Made by a program: the position numbers and the translations under genes
Shown: in pieces, positions 48,871-57,160 of the stretch
Numbering within the stretch: position 1 is the stretch's first letter
Layout: each line of letters begins with the position of its first letter
The notes under the pieces: model-generated
The model's input: only the letters and a program-made list of their open reading frames with translations
Told to the model about the DNA's origin: nothing
Database searches by the model: none
Origin: Planctomycetes bacterium GWF2_41_51
Lineage (GTDB): Bacteria > Planctomycetota > Phycisphaerae > Sedimentisphaerales > UBA12454
DNA: 61,429 bases
Assembly: GCA_001825665.1 (NCBI GenBank)
Contig: MHXZ01000072.1
Span: 1 to 61,429, forward strand
Reading direction: 5' to 3'

Positions 48871-50922
48871 TTAAAGTCCCAAAAACCTCCCCGCCTGATA
48901 AACAATCAAAGTTATGATATAAGCCATAGCTGTCAAGCCGCCGAACTGAAGAACAGCCCATTTCCATGCTCCTGTTTCCGAACGAGTAACTGCGGCAGTC
49001 GCGACACATGGCGCACTAATAAGACAAAACAGCATTATGCAAAAACCCTGCAAAGGCGTATAATCGCTGCTGAGTTTTTGCTGCAATACAGAAATATCAT
49101 CGTGCTCTGTTACCGCATAAACAATACCCATCTGCGCGACAAAAACTTCCTTGGCTGCGAGAGCACCAATTAACGCCGTTCCAATTTTATAATCGAAGCC
49201 AATAGGTTTTATTAATGGTTCTATCGCTGTTCCTGCCCTGCCGATTACACTATGCTTTAACATAGCCGTCTGCGTATCTTGTTCATTCAAGTCAGCAAGT
49301 TTTGCTGTTTCAATCCGCGGATACCTTGCGGCCGCCCAAAGAATTATTGAAAGAAGAAGGATAACAGTGCCCGCCTTTCTCAGATAGAGCCAACCCCGCT
49401 CCCACATATGCAGCAGAATGGATTTCATCGTAGGCATACGGTATGGCGGCAGCTCCATCACATAAGGAATCGTTTCACCTTTCAGCAGAGTAATTCTTAA
49501 AATCCGTGCCATTATGACCGCAAGAGCAATTCCAATAAAATAAATCGACCACATTACAGGTCCGCGCAATTCATGGCGGAAAAACGCAGGAATAATCAAA
49601 GCATATATAGTCAGTCTTGCACCGCAGCTCATCAGCGGCATAATAAGGATAGTCGTGATTCTATTGCGATTGTTTTCGAGAATCCTGCATGCCATTATCG
49701 CAGGAACCGAACAGCCGAAACCAATCAGCATCGGAATAAAACTCTTGCCGTGCAGACCGATTTTGTGCATAAACCTGTCTGTAACAAAAGCCGCTCTTGC
49801 CATATAACCTGTTCCTTCAAGAATGGCTATTGCCGCAAAGAGAAGCAAAATATTCGGAAGAAATATAATCACACCGCCTACACCGCTGATAATGCCGTCA
49901 ACCAAAAGCGACTTTAATATATTATCGCTGCCCTCAGGCCAAAATCCTGCAACAAATCTTCCCAGCCAGCCGAATAACAATTCAAGCCCGTTCATCGGCA
50001 ACTCGCCAAAACGGAAAGTCAAATCAAACACAACATACATCAGCCCGATAAATATCGGCAGACCCCAAAATTTATGCGTAACAACAGAATCAATCATATC
50101 GCTATGATTGTGCCTGCTCTCAATAGTTGATTTAACGCACTCCATACACGCGCCTGAAATAAAACCATATCGCTTATCAGCAATGATTATTTCAGGGTCC
50201 TCGCCGAGAATACTCTTTAAACGAAGAATGCTTTCCATAACAGAAATGACAATTTCCTCGTTATTAATATGCTTGAAAATATCAGCATCCTGTTCGAGAA
50301 GTTTGATCCACGTCCATTTACTTAACCCTGAATCCGGAAATTTCTGCTGAAGTTTAATAATTTCATTTTCGATTTCACTTCCATAATTTATCAAAGAAGC
50401 AAGATTTTTCGCTGGTTCCCCGGAAGTCTGTAAAACCACATCTAAAAGCCCATCGATTCCCTTGTTTTTATTACCTACAGTCTGAACAATTTTAACGTCC
50501 AGAAGTGTCGAAAGTTTTTCGATATCGAAAACAAGTCCTTTTTGTCTTGCAATATCGCTCATATTAAAAGCAAGAACAAGCGGAACATTTAATTCCATCA
50601 ACTGCACAGCAAGATAAAGATTTCTCTCGATATTCGATGAGTCTATAACACTGACTACTACATCAGGTTTCTGTTCGATGATAAAATTTCTCGAAACGAC
50701 CTCTTCTGTCGAATACGCTGTCAAACTATATGTTCCAGGCAAATCGATAATATTCAGCTCGTATCCCTTGTACCGGCAAGCTCCTTCTTTTTTCTCAACT
50801 GTAACGCCGGGATAATTGCCGACGTGCTGACGCAGACCTGTCAAAGAATTGAAAATGGTTGTTTTGCCGCTGTTGGGATTGCCTGCCAAAGCCACGGCAA
50901 TCTTCTTTGTATTATCAATCAT
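48871..50922 (-). CDS. feoB: Ferrous iron transporter FeoB
   Basis: FeoB imports Fe2+ across the inner membrane. The 683-residue protein has an N-terminal G domain with G1 GNPNSGKT (about residues 14-21), G3 DLPGTYSL and G4 NMSD, a helical GDI domain, then two Gate motifs among about eight membrane segments (SCGARLTIYALIIPAFF and SAPCVATAAV). It is somewhat shorter than E. coli FeoB (773 residues) but complete. It follows feoA by 5 bp and is followed by hemP. Confidence 0.96.
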   Translation of the reverse strand: MIDNTKKIAVALAGNPNSGKTTIFNSLTGLRQHVGNYPGVTVEKKEGACRYKGYELNIIDLPGTYSLTAYSTEEVVSRNFIIEQKPDVVVSVIDSSNIERNLYLAVQLMELNVPLVLAFNMSDIARQKGLVFDIEKLSTLLDVKIVQTVGNKNKGIDGLLDVVLQTSGEPAKNLASLINYGSEIENEIIKLQQKFPDSGLSKWTWIKLLEQDADIFKHINNEEIVISVMESILRLKSILGEDPEIIIADKRYGFISGACMECVKSTIESRHNHSDMIDSVVTHKFWGLPIFIGLMYVVFDLTFRFGELPMNGLELLFGWLGRFVAGFWPEGSDNILKSLLVDGIISGVGGVIIFLPNILLLFAAIAILEGTGYMARAAFVTDRFMHKIGLHGKSFIPMLIGFGCSVPAIMACRILENNRNRITTILIMPLMSCGARLTIYALIIPAFFRHELRGPVMWSIYFIGIALAVIMARILRITLLKGETIPYVMELPPYRMPTMKSILLHMWERGWLYLRKAGTVILLLSIILWAAARYPRIETAKLADLNEQDTQTAMLKHSVIGRAGTAIEPLIKPIGFDYKIGTALIGALAAKEVFVAQMGIVYAVTEHDDISVLQQKLSSDYTPLQGFCIMLFCLISAPCVATAAVTRSETGAWKWAVLQFGGLTAMAYIITLIVYQAGRFLGL

Positions 50923-50927
50923 AGCTG

Positions 50928-51173
50928 CTAACTTTCTAATGGCTTGACAACGACCTTACCTGCCATACCCCTGCCGAGAACAATTCTCGAACCTTTAAAA
51001 TCTATAACGAATGGGCCCGGATGGCCGTTGTTTATAATTTTGAATTGTACCCCCGGTAAAAGCCCCATCGCGGCGAGTCTTGCCTTCAAAGCCTGCCCCG
51101 CTTCAATTTTCAGCAGCCTGACTTTTAAATTATCAACCGCATCTTTTAAAAAAATTCGTTCCTGCGCAGTCAT
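50928..51173 (-). CDS. feoA: FeoA domain protein
   Basis: FeoA is a small SH3-like protein that works with FeoB. The core NLKVRLLKIEAGQALKARLAAMGLLPGVQFKIINNG followed by IVLGRGMAGKVVV is the full domain. The frame is open from 51239, which would overlap the regulator gene by 62 bp; the ATG at 51173 (81 residues) lies 4 bp after the regulator stop and gives the usual length. I prefer 51173, although neither start has a strong ribosome binding site. Confidence 0.88.
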   Translation of the reverse strand: MTAQERIFLKDAVDNLKVRLLKIEAGQALKARLAAMGLLPGVQFKIINNGHPGPFVIDFKGSRIVLGRGMAGKVVVKPLES

Positions 51174-51177
51174 CGAA

Positions 51178-51627
51178 TTAAAGACCTTTCGAACGGCAAT
51201 ATTTTTGAAAATCAGCGATAAAGTCCGTTCCTTTTTCACTGTAATATGTCGAAAATTCTGTAAAATTCAAAAGTTTGGAAATTACAACCGGCCCAAGGGC
51301 GTGCTCGGCTTTACAGGCTGCCTGTTCTGCTATCTGTTGTTCAACGCCGAGTACATTCACAAAAAACGATTCAATAATATTATGCCTGCGAACGACCGAT
51401 TGTGCCTTTTGAACACCTTTTTCGGTTAAAATTATAAACCCATAAGGCTTATAATCTATTAAACCCTTGCTGTTCAATAACTTAAGAGCACCTGTTACAG
51501 ATGCCCTCGCGACACCGAGAATTTGCGCAATATCCTTGCTTCTGGCTACCTTACCTTTTTGGCTAAGGTTAAAAATCGCTTCCAGATAATCTTCCAGTGA
51601 TGAGCTTAATTGTCGTTTTTGAACCAT
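51178..51627 (-). CDS. DtxR/MntR-family metal-dependent repressor
   Basis: A 149-residue regulator with an N-terminal winged helix (SLEDYLEAIFNLSQKGKVARSKDIAQILGVARASVTGALKLLNSKGLI). The dimerisation/metal-binding part contains ESFFVNVLGVEQQIAEQAACKAEHALG, with the usual glutamate and histidine ligands. There is no SH3 domain, as in the short MntR-like forms. Its location at the head of feoA-feoB-hemP, and a DtxR-type operator in the promoter, point to iron-dependent autorepression. An iron rather than manganese role is inferred from context. Confidence 0.92.
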   Translation of the reverse strand: MVQKRQLSSSLEDYLEAIFNLSQKGKVARSKDIAQILGVARASVTGALKLLNSKGLIDYKPYGFIILTEKGVQKAQSVVRRHNIIESFFVNVLGVEQQIAEQAACKAEHALGPVVISKLLNFTEFSTYYSEKGTDFIADFQKYCRSKGL

Positions 51628-51742
51628 ATTTTAAAACCATTATCATTTAGGACCGTTAGCTCGAACCACTGCAAGGCCTGAACTACTATCCGATTTACGT
51701 TCGACGATAAACGAAACGAGCCTCTCAACCGTAACACGTTCA

Positions 51743-51784
51743 ATTAGCTACGTCTAATATAGTTAGCCGTACCTAACTTTGCAA
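51743..51784 (-). promoter_or_regulatory. Promoter and DtxR-type operators of the dtxR-feoA-feoB-hemP operon
   Basis: On the minus strand, -35 TTGCAA (51779-51784), a 17-bp spacer and -10 TATATT (51756-51761). The spacer and -10 contain TTAGGTACGGCTAACTATA (51758-51776), which matches 15 of 19 positions of the DtxR/IdeR consensus as I recall it. A second imperfect palindrome ATTAG-CTACGT-CTAAT (51743-51758) overlaps the -10. Bound repressor would block RNA polymerase. The leader to the ATG at 51627 is about 120 nt. Confidence 0.72.
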
Positions 51785-51793
51785 GAAAAAAAT

Positions 51794-52738
51794 TTATTTA
51801 TTGTAAAGATTTTCTTTTTTGAAGTCTGCCGGCGAATTAAACCGCAGCAAACAAGTGCAAAAACCTCCAACAGTAAACGCCCAGATTAAAGTTATGCCTC
51901 TGTCAATTAACGCAGCGGTTACCCCCGCTTCCAAAGGAACACCCAAAATTACAGCACCTGCGCCAAGAACAGCCTCGCGAACTCCAAGCGCTCCGGGAGT
52001 AAAATTTGCAAACAGAACAATATACCCGAGAACTCCCAGCACGAGAAAGCCTGCCGGATGTATTTCCACGCCCATACTATAGTAAATAACGCCAATTCGA
52101 ATCGATGAAACAATGAAATTCAAAAAAAGGAAAAACGATGCGATTAGCAATGCCTTATTGTCTTTGGTTACAAATGAGCGTCCGCTGATAAAATCTCTTA
52201 TAAAGATAGATAATTTTGATTGTCCTTTAGGAATCGGCAACGGCAGGAAAATCATCAAAACTGATGCAATAAAGATAATCAGAAAAGCAATCGCAAGAAG
52301 CTGCTTTTGGACATCTGCAACCCCATAAACAAAAACCATCACAAGAACGCCCATAAAACAGGAAATTGCGGCAATCAGCAAAGTCAAAAAAACTGAAAAT
52401 GTGCCAAAATGTGAAAATTTCAGGCCATAGTGCCTTTTAAGATAATTCGCAAAAAAAAGTGTGCCCAATTTCATAGGGACATAGTTCAGCAGCATACAGG
52501 TGTTCTGCAGCATAAACATATTCCAAAAATACGCCCTTATGCCCATAGGCCTGAGAATTTCCATAACTACAACTGCGCTGTTAATTGAGCCGATTAACGC
52601 CGTAAGGTAAATTATTATAATGTCCCGGAAGTCAAGTTTTAGCAAATGTTTGACATCATGCCAATTCACAGCAAGATACCACAACAGGAATCCAACTATT
52701 AGAAAGCCAAGGAGGTATTTAATCCATTTAAGTATCAT
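51794..52738 (-). CDS. Lysylphosphatidylglycerol synthase-type (UPF0104/YbhN) flippase-like membrane protein
   Basis: The 314-residue polytopic protein has about eight membrane segments and the LPG-synthase transmembrane-region pattern (MLNYVPMKLGTLFFANYLKRHYGL, and FTPGALGVREAVLGAGA near the C-terminus). Such proteins without the soluble synthase domain are suspected lipid or polyprenol-glycolipid flippases. The gene lies next to glycosyltransferases, which fits a role in envelope glycoconjugates. It is divergent from the GT39 gene, with 160 bp between. Confidence 0.8.
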   Translation of the reverse strand: MILKWIKYLLGFLIVGFLLWYLAVNWHDVKHLLKLDFRDIIIIYLTALIGSINSAVVVMEILRPMGIRAYFWNMFMLQNTCMLLNYVPMKLGTLFFANYLKRHYGLKFSHFGTFSVFLTLLIAAISCFMGVLVMVFVYGVADVQKQLLAIAFLIIFIASVLMIFLPLPIPKGQSKLSIFIRDFISGRSFVTKDNKALLIASFFLFLNFIVSSIRIGVIYYSMGVEIHPAGFLVLGVLGYIVLFANFTPGALGVREAVLGAGAVILGVPLEAGVTAALIDRGITLIWAFTVGGFCTCLLRFNSPADFKKENLYNK

Positions 52739-52898
52739 ATTAGGTTTAACAGCCTTAAAGACAAAACTCCGCTGATTATGCTTATTTTCGCAATTTTTTC
52801 AATTTAAAAAGAAACAATATTGATTGGAAAAAGTATATATTACTTGTTAAGTTATACCCATAATACGTTTGTATTTATTCCAAATGGATTAGGAAATA

Positions 52899-54536
52899 AT
52901 GGCAAAAAAAGAAATTCTCGAACAAAATACCTTAAAAATTAGATATTTTTGGTTTGTTGCAATCTGCATCCTTGTCTTATTGGCAGCAATTTTAGCTCAC
53001 GACATCACAAGACCCTTTTATGGGATGCACAGTTGGGCACAGGCAAGCGGAGCCTGGGCGGCGCGCTCGCATGTTAAGTACGGTCTTGACTATACAAAGG
53101 GGGTTTCAACATGGGCAGTCGGGATGCCTCCAGTCGAAAATCCTGACCGATACTGGGACCATCCGCAACTGAACATTCTGGTTGCTTCAGGTTTTATGAA
53201 GATTTTCGGCATTCACGAATGGAGCCTTCGCCTCACAGATATTCTCATCGCATTGCCTACATTGCTGGTCTTTATGCTGATGGTAAGAGATATTTCAAAC
53301 AGCAAGACCGCATTACTCTCCGGTTTCATCTATGTCGCATTTCCAATTACTGGTTACTTCAGCATGGGCGGCTTTCCGGTACTATTCGGCACTCTCGCGA
53401 TGTGGCTGTATCTGATAATTTCAGGCCATACTCCGCGAAAAATTAGAAAAATATATTACGCTCTTTTAGCATTATCATTATTTTTAGCCATTCAATTTAG
53501 CTGGGTTGGCTTTTTCTTCGCGATGGGCATCGGTTTCCATTACGTCCTCGGGTGCATCATAAAGAAGAAAATGCCGAATTGGCCCCTGCTTGTGATTCTC
53601 GCTGCTGCGCCCCTGTTAAGCATGATTTTAAATTTCACCGTAATGGCCGCAGGCTATGGCTGGGATGTAAGCAAAATAACCACGTTATTCAAATGGCGTT
53701 CAGCGAAAGGCGAAATGGAAAGTTACATGCAGCATGGCTTCGACTGGGCTGCATGGTTCGCAAAAATGTGGGAACATGCCGCCACAAACTTCACCGTAAC
53801 AGGTCTCATCATCGCCATTGTTTATCTAATATTCGGCCAGCTTTTCATTACAGCCGCCTTGAAAAACAAAGACACCAAACGCCAGTTGCTCTATCCCTGC
53901 TTCTGGTTATTTTTCCTTATCCCGTTCTTTCAGCTTTTCGTACTCAAAGGCTGCCTCTGGCAGCATCAGACATGGGAAATGCCTTTAGCTCCGTTTTTCG
54001 CCATTGCCCTTGCCCTTGCGATTATAAGCACAGGCAGCATACTCAAACAGCTTGCGAATAAATATTTTGCATTAACCATTCAGGCCATTTTATTAGCTGG
54101 CTTATTGACCGCTTGCTTTTTCGGAACAAAATATTATTACGATGTCCGCTGGCAGCCGCCGGAAAAGATCGAGTTTTTCACAAAATTGAACAAGCAAATT
54201 CCGCCCGACAAAGCGTTGTTGAGCTTCGAGGATTTTATTGTAAATCAAAACGAAGCTAAAGGCGGCTTTATTCGGCCGGAAATCGCATGGCATCTTGACC
54301 GCCGTATTGTTTCAGCTCAATCTTATAATGAGGTCAAGCAATTCGCCTCGACAGGCAAATATCCGGTTTATATCTGCCCCGCAGTTAGTGAATTGAAGCC
54401 CTTAATGGATCAGCTCGTACAGGATTATCCGTATGAGGTTGTCCCCGGCGTTAACGGCGAGCGTACAAAAGACGGCAAATTCCTAAAAGCCGGCATGTAC
54501 CCGTATGTGATTTTCAATCTTAAAGAAAAAAAATAA
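52899..54536 (+). CDS. Glycosyltransferase family 39-like membrane protein
   Basis: The 545-residue protein has roughly ten to twelve membrane segments and a C-terminal soluble part (about residues 420-545). The N-terminus carries the catalytic-type acid in the first loop (LAHDITRPFYGMHSW, then WDHPQLN), the ArnT/PMT layout of polyprenol-phosphate-sugar transferases. It would glycosylate a lipid or protein on the periplasmic side. AGGA precedes the ATG. It heads the rightward run with a methyltransferase, GT9 and another methyltransferase gene. Confidence 0.78.
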   Translation: MAKKEILEQNTLKIRYFWFVAICILVLLAAILAHDITRPFYGMHSWAQASGAWAARSHVKYGLDYTKGVSTWAVGMPPVENPDRYWDHPQLNILVASGFMKIFGIHEWSLRLTDILIALPTLLVFMLMVRDISNSKTALLSGFIYVAFPITGYFSMGGFPVLFGTLAMWLYLIISGHTPRKIRKIYYALLALSLFLAIQFSWVGFFFAMGIGFHYVLGCIIKKKMPNWPLLVILAAAPLLSMILNFTVMAAGYGWDVSKITTLFKWRSAKGEMESYMQHGFDWAAWFAKMWEHAATNFTVTGLIIAIVYLIFGQLFITAALKNKDTKRQLLYPCFWLFFLIPFFQLFVLKGCLWQHQTWEMPLAPFFAIALALAIISTGSILKQLANKYFALTIQAILLAGLLTACFFGTKYYYDVRWQPPEKIEFFTKLNKQIPPDKALLSFEDFIVNQNEAKGGFIRPEIAWHLDRRIVSAQSYNEVKQFASTGKYPVYICPAVSELKPLMDQLVQDYPYEVVPGVNGERTKDGKFLKAGMYPYVIFNLKEKK

Positions 54537-54572
54537 TTCATTGAGAATACAAATCAATTGAAAGGCTAAATA

Positions 54573-55283
54573 GTGGTTGATTATGCAAGCATTAAAGAAT
54601 GGTACAATCAAAAGCATTTAAAATATGGGAATTCAGCTTGGCGCCCTTATGAAGCATATTCAATTTTTCTAAAACTCCTCAAACCGGTATCGAGCAAAAA
54701 ATTACTGGATGTAGGATGCGGAACTGGTTTCTTTCTTAGAACCGCTGCAGAAAATGGACTTGAAACCTACGGAGTTGACATCTCTGCCCAGGCAGTTAAA
54801 TTAAGCAAACAAAACAGCCCCTCATCAAATATTAAAGAGGTGAATGACGAAAACCTTCCATTTCATAACGGCTTTTTTGATTATGTTTGCTGTCTTGGCG
54901 CTCTTGAACATTTTGTTGATATGGATAAAGGTGTGAAGGAATTTAAAAGGACTGCCAAGCCATCAGCTAAATTTTTGATAATAGTTCCAAATGTAAATTA
55001 CATTTATTGGAAAATCACAGGCAAACTGGGAACAGAGCAGCAGGAAATAAATGAAAGATTATATCCTCTCAAACAATGGAAATCTTATTTTGAAAATCAT
55101 GGATTCAAAATAATCAAAATTTATCAGGATACGTGGGAATTTAAGAATGTCTTGCACAGAAAATCAAAGAATATCTTCGAGTTGTTTTTAAGATATATAT
55201 GCCGATTTTTTTATTTTTTAATTCCGCTTAGATATACCGAACAATTTATTTTTGTAATGGAAAGAAATGCCGCTGCCGACTAA
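54573..55283 (+). CDS. Class I SAM-dependent methyltransferase
   Basis: The 236-residue protein has motif I LLDVGCGTGFFLRTAAENGLETYGVDIS (about residues 47-74), motif II DYVCCLGALEHFVDMDKGV and a C-terminal positively charged, partly hydrophobic region. It belongs to the UbiE/SmtA-like group, often found in glycan or lipid clusters. The start is GTG with GAAAGG upstream. It lies 36 bp after the GT39 gene and 12 bp before the GT9 gene. Substrate unknown, probably a sugar or glycolipid. Confidence 0.82.
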   Translation: MVDYASIKEWYNQKHLKYGNSAWRPYEAYSIFLKLLKPVSSKKLLDVGCGTGFFLRTAAENGLETYGVDISAQAVKLSKQNSPSSNIKEVNDENLPFHNGFFDYVCCLGALEHFVDMDKGVKEFKRTAKPSAKFLIIVPNVNYIYWKITGKLGTEQQEINERLYPLKQWKSYFENHGFKIIKIYQDTWEFKNVLHRKSKNIFELFLRYICRFFYFLIPLRYTEQFIFVMERNAAAD

Positions 55284-55295
55284 AGGACGAGAAAA

Positions 55296-56372
55296 ATGAA
55301 AATACTGCTGTTCTTCTCTTCCGGGTTAGGCGATGCATTGTTTATTGCGCCGACATATTTCGCCTTGAGAGAACTTCACCCGGACTCTGATATCACCGCG
55401 ATCGTTCCACAATTGAAACATAATGCTTTTTTGCTGCAGGAAATTTTTAAATTTGACAAAGTAATCAATCTGCGGCGGTTGCGGAGCTTTTCACCCAATG
55501 CGATTATTTCTTATATGAAATATTTTTATGCTCTCTCAAAGAACATACGCAAACAAAAATATGATTTGGTCATTCCAACCATAGAAGCTCGTTTGCCTGA
55601 TCAATATTTTCTTACCTTTTTATCTGGTGCTAAAAACCGCATAGGGCCTAAATATTGGTATAATCATAATAATATATTCAGATTTATTCTCACAAATCAG
55701 GTGTATTCATCTAACCGAAATATGGCCGCACTTCATTTTGATCTTGTACGCGCGATTGAAAAGAACGTTGATATGAAAAGGTATATAGAGAAAACCAAAA
55801 ATGTTTTATTGGAAGCTTCTAAAGATTCAAATATAGCATTGGCTGCAACTAAAATGCTTGTTATTTCACCGGGAAGCGGTTCACAGCCTTACAAACGCTG
55901 GCCATTTAAAAACTTTATAGAAGTGATTACTTATGCCCTCGCCAATTATAACTGTGACGTTGCAGTTGTTTCAGGTTCCGGAGAATATGATACTGCACTT
56001 ATCCCGCAGGAAATCGTCAATAATCCTAAATTTCACAATATATCTGACACCCTAACATTGCCTCAGATTATACACCTATTTAATAAGGCCAATTTAATTA
56101 TTGGTAACGATAACGGCCTTTTACATCTCGCAGAATTTTTGGATAAACCGACAATTGGCATATATGCGGGAAATTGGCATCTATTTTCAAAAAGATTTCT
56201 CGATAATGACAGAAAACATATAGTCTTACCAAAAAACAGAACAGATATTTTAGCTAACCACATCATGGACAAAATATGGAGAAACAGGAAAATACAAAAT
56301 ATATATTCCCAGACCGTCAATAGTGTTCAGGTTAATGATGTAATTGATGAAATAAAGGCTGCATTAGATTAA
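55296..56372 (+). CDS. Glycosyltransferase family 9 (heptosyltransferase-like)
   Basis: The 358-residue protein has the GT9 layout: an N-terminal Rossmann domain starting KILLFFSSGLGDALFIAPTYFALRELHPDSDITAIVP. The second domain has LVISPGSGSQPYKRWPFKNFIEVI and the nucleotide-sugar site IIGNDNGLLHLAEFLDKPTIGIYAG. Family members add heptose or related sugars to LPS core. It sits in a small envelope cluster. Its codon and base use is AT-richer than the central operon, as for other genes of this cluster. Confidence 0.85.
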   Translation: MKILLFFSSGLGDALFIAPTYFALRELHPDSDITAIVPQLKHNAFLLQEIFKFDKVINLRRLRSFSPNAIISYMKYFYALSKNIRKQKYDLVIPTIEARLPDQYFLTFLSGAKNRIGPKYWYNHNNIFRFILTNQVYSSNRNMAALHFDLVRAIEKNVDMKRYIEKTKNVLLEASKDSNIALAATKMLVISPGSGSQPYKRWPFKNFIEVITYALANYNCDVAVVSGSGEYDTALIPQEIVNNPKFHNISDTLTLPQIIHLFNKANLIIGNDNGLLHLAEFLDKPTIGIYAGNWHLFSKRFLDNDRKHIVLPKNRTDILANHIMDKIWRNRKIQNIYSQTVNSVQVNDVIDEIKAALD

Positions 56373-56402
56373 TTTATTAATTTGCTTACAGGAGCAATCA
56401 AT

Positions 56403-57086
56403 ATGAACAGAGTGTTTCAAGATATCGTTCGGAAATTATTCAGTTTAGCTGGTTTAAAAGTTCATAAGTATGACAGACTCTTTCCTGAATTATGGAGCTC
56501 GAATAAAGAATTTCAGTTATTGTTCAAAGAAATTGACGGGCGAACTTTAGTATCTCAAGACCGCTGTTTCATGCTTTATCAATTATCACAATATGCTAAT
56601 AACAAAAATGGCGAAATTGCTGAATTAGGAGTTTACAAGGGAGGAACTGCAAGGCTGATTGCAAAGACCTGCCCCAATAAGCGGGTCCATCTTTTTGATA
56701 CATTTGAAGGAATGCCCCTTTCGGATAAAACCATAGATTTTCACAAATTGGGAGATTTTTCAGATACTTCACTTGATTCCGTAAAAGCTTTCCTTAAAGG
56801 CTGCGATAATGTTATATTTCATCCTGGTTTTTTCCCTTCGACAGGCGATGAGGTCAGGGATAACAAATTTAGTTTAGTTTATATCGATGTTGATATTTAT
56901 AAATCGATCAAAGATTGTCTTGAGTTTTTCTATGACAGAGTAGTACCGGGGGGCGTTATACTGATTGATGACTATGAATCAAAATATTGCACAGGAGTAA
57001 AAAAAGCAATAACAGAATTTCTGTCTGATAAGCCGGAAAAACAAATAGTTACTGCAAAATATCAATGTATGATATTGAAATATTGA
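56403..57086 (+). CDS. TylF/MycF-like O-methyltransferase
   Basis: The protein begins MNRVFQDIVRKL and has GEIAELGVYKGGTARLIAKTCPNKRVHLFDTFEGMP (SAM-binding motif I, the TylF signature) and SLVYIDVDIYKSIKDCLEFFYDRVVPGGVILIDDYES with metal-binding aspartates. The family usually methylates sugars. The frame is open from a TTG at 56382, but ATG 56403 has AGGAG and gives 227 residues. It is the last gene of the rightward cluster. Confidence 0.82.
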   Translation: MNRVFQDIVRKLFSLAGLKVHKYDRLFPELWSSNKEFQLLFKEIDGRTLVSQDRCFMLYQLSQYANNKNGEIAELGVYKGGTARLIAKTCPNKRVHLFDTFEGMPLSDKTIDFHKLGDFSDTSLDSVKAFLKGCDNVIFHPGFFPSTGDEVRDNKFSLVYIDVDIYKSIKDCLEFFYDRVVPGGVILIDDYESKYCTGVKKAITEFLSDKPEKQIVTAKYQCMILKY

Positions 57087-57111
57087 GAGAAATGCAGTAC
57101 AAAGGCATCCC

Positions 57112-57132
57112 GAAATTTAAATATTAAATTAT
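57112..57132. repeat. AT-only palindromic repeat (family G)
   Basis: GAAATTTAAATATTAAATTATTA lies directly beside a family A repeat, between the convergent methyltransferase and DUF354 genes. Confidence 0.4.
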
Positions 57133-57133
57133 T

Positions 57134-57160
57134 AGTGTTAATTCGCGTTAATTCGTGGTT
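57134..57160. repeat. Dispersed repeat GTGTTAATTCGCGTTAATTCGTGG (family A)
   Basis: A copy of the family A repeat covers the stop codon of the leftward DUF354 gene (57148-57150) and encodes its last residues (TTN). It matches the copies at 8011-8036 and 26731-26760. Confidence 0.65.

Noticed and set aside
48866-49009. N-terminal extension of the hemP frame
   Set aside because: It runs inside the feoB 3' end with shadow-like composition; the HemP family start fits the ATG at 48865.
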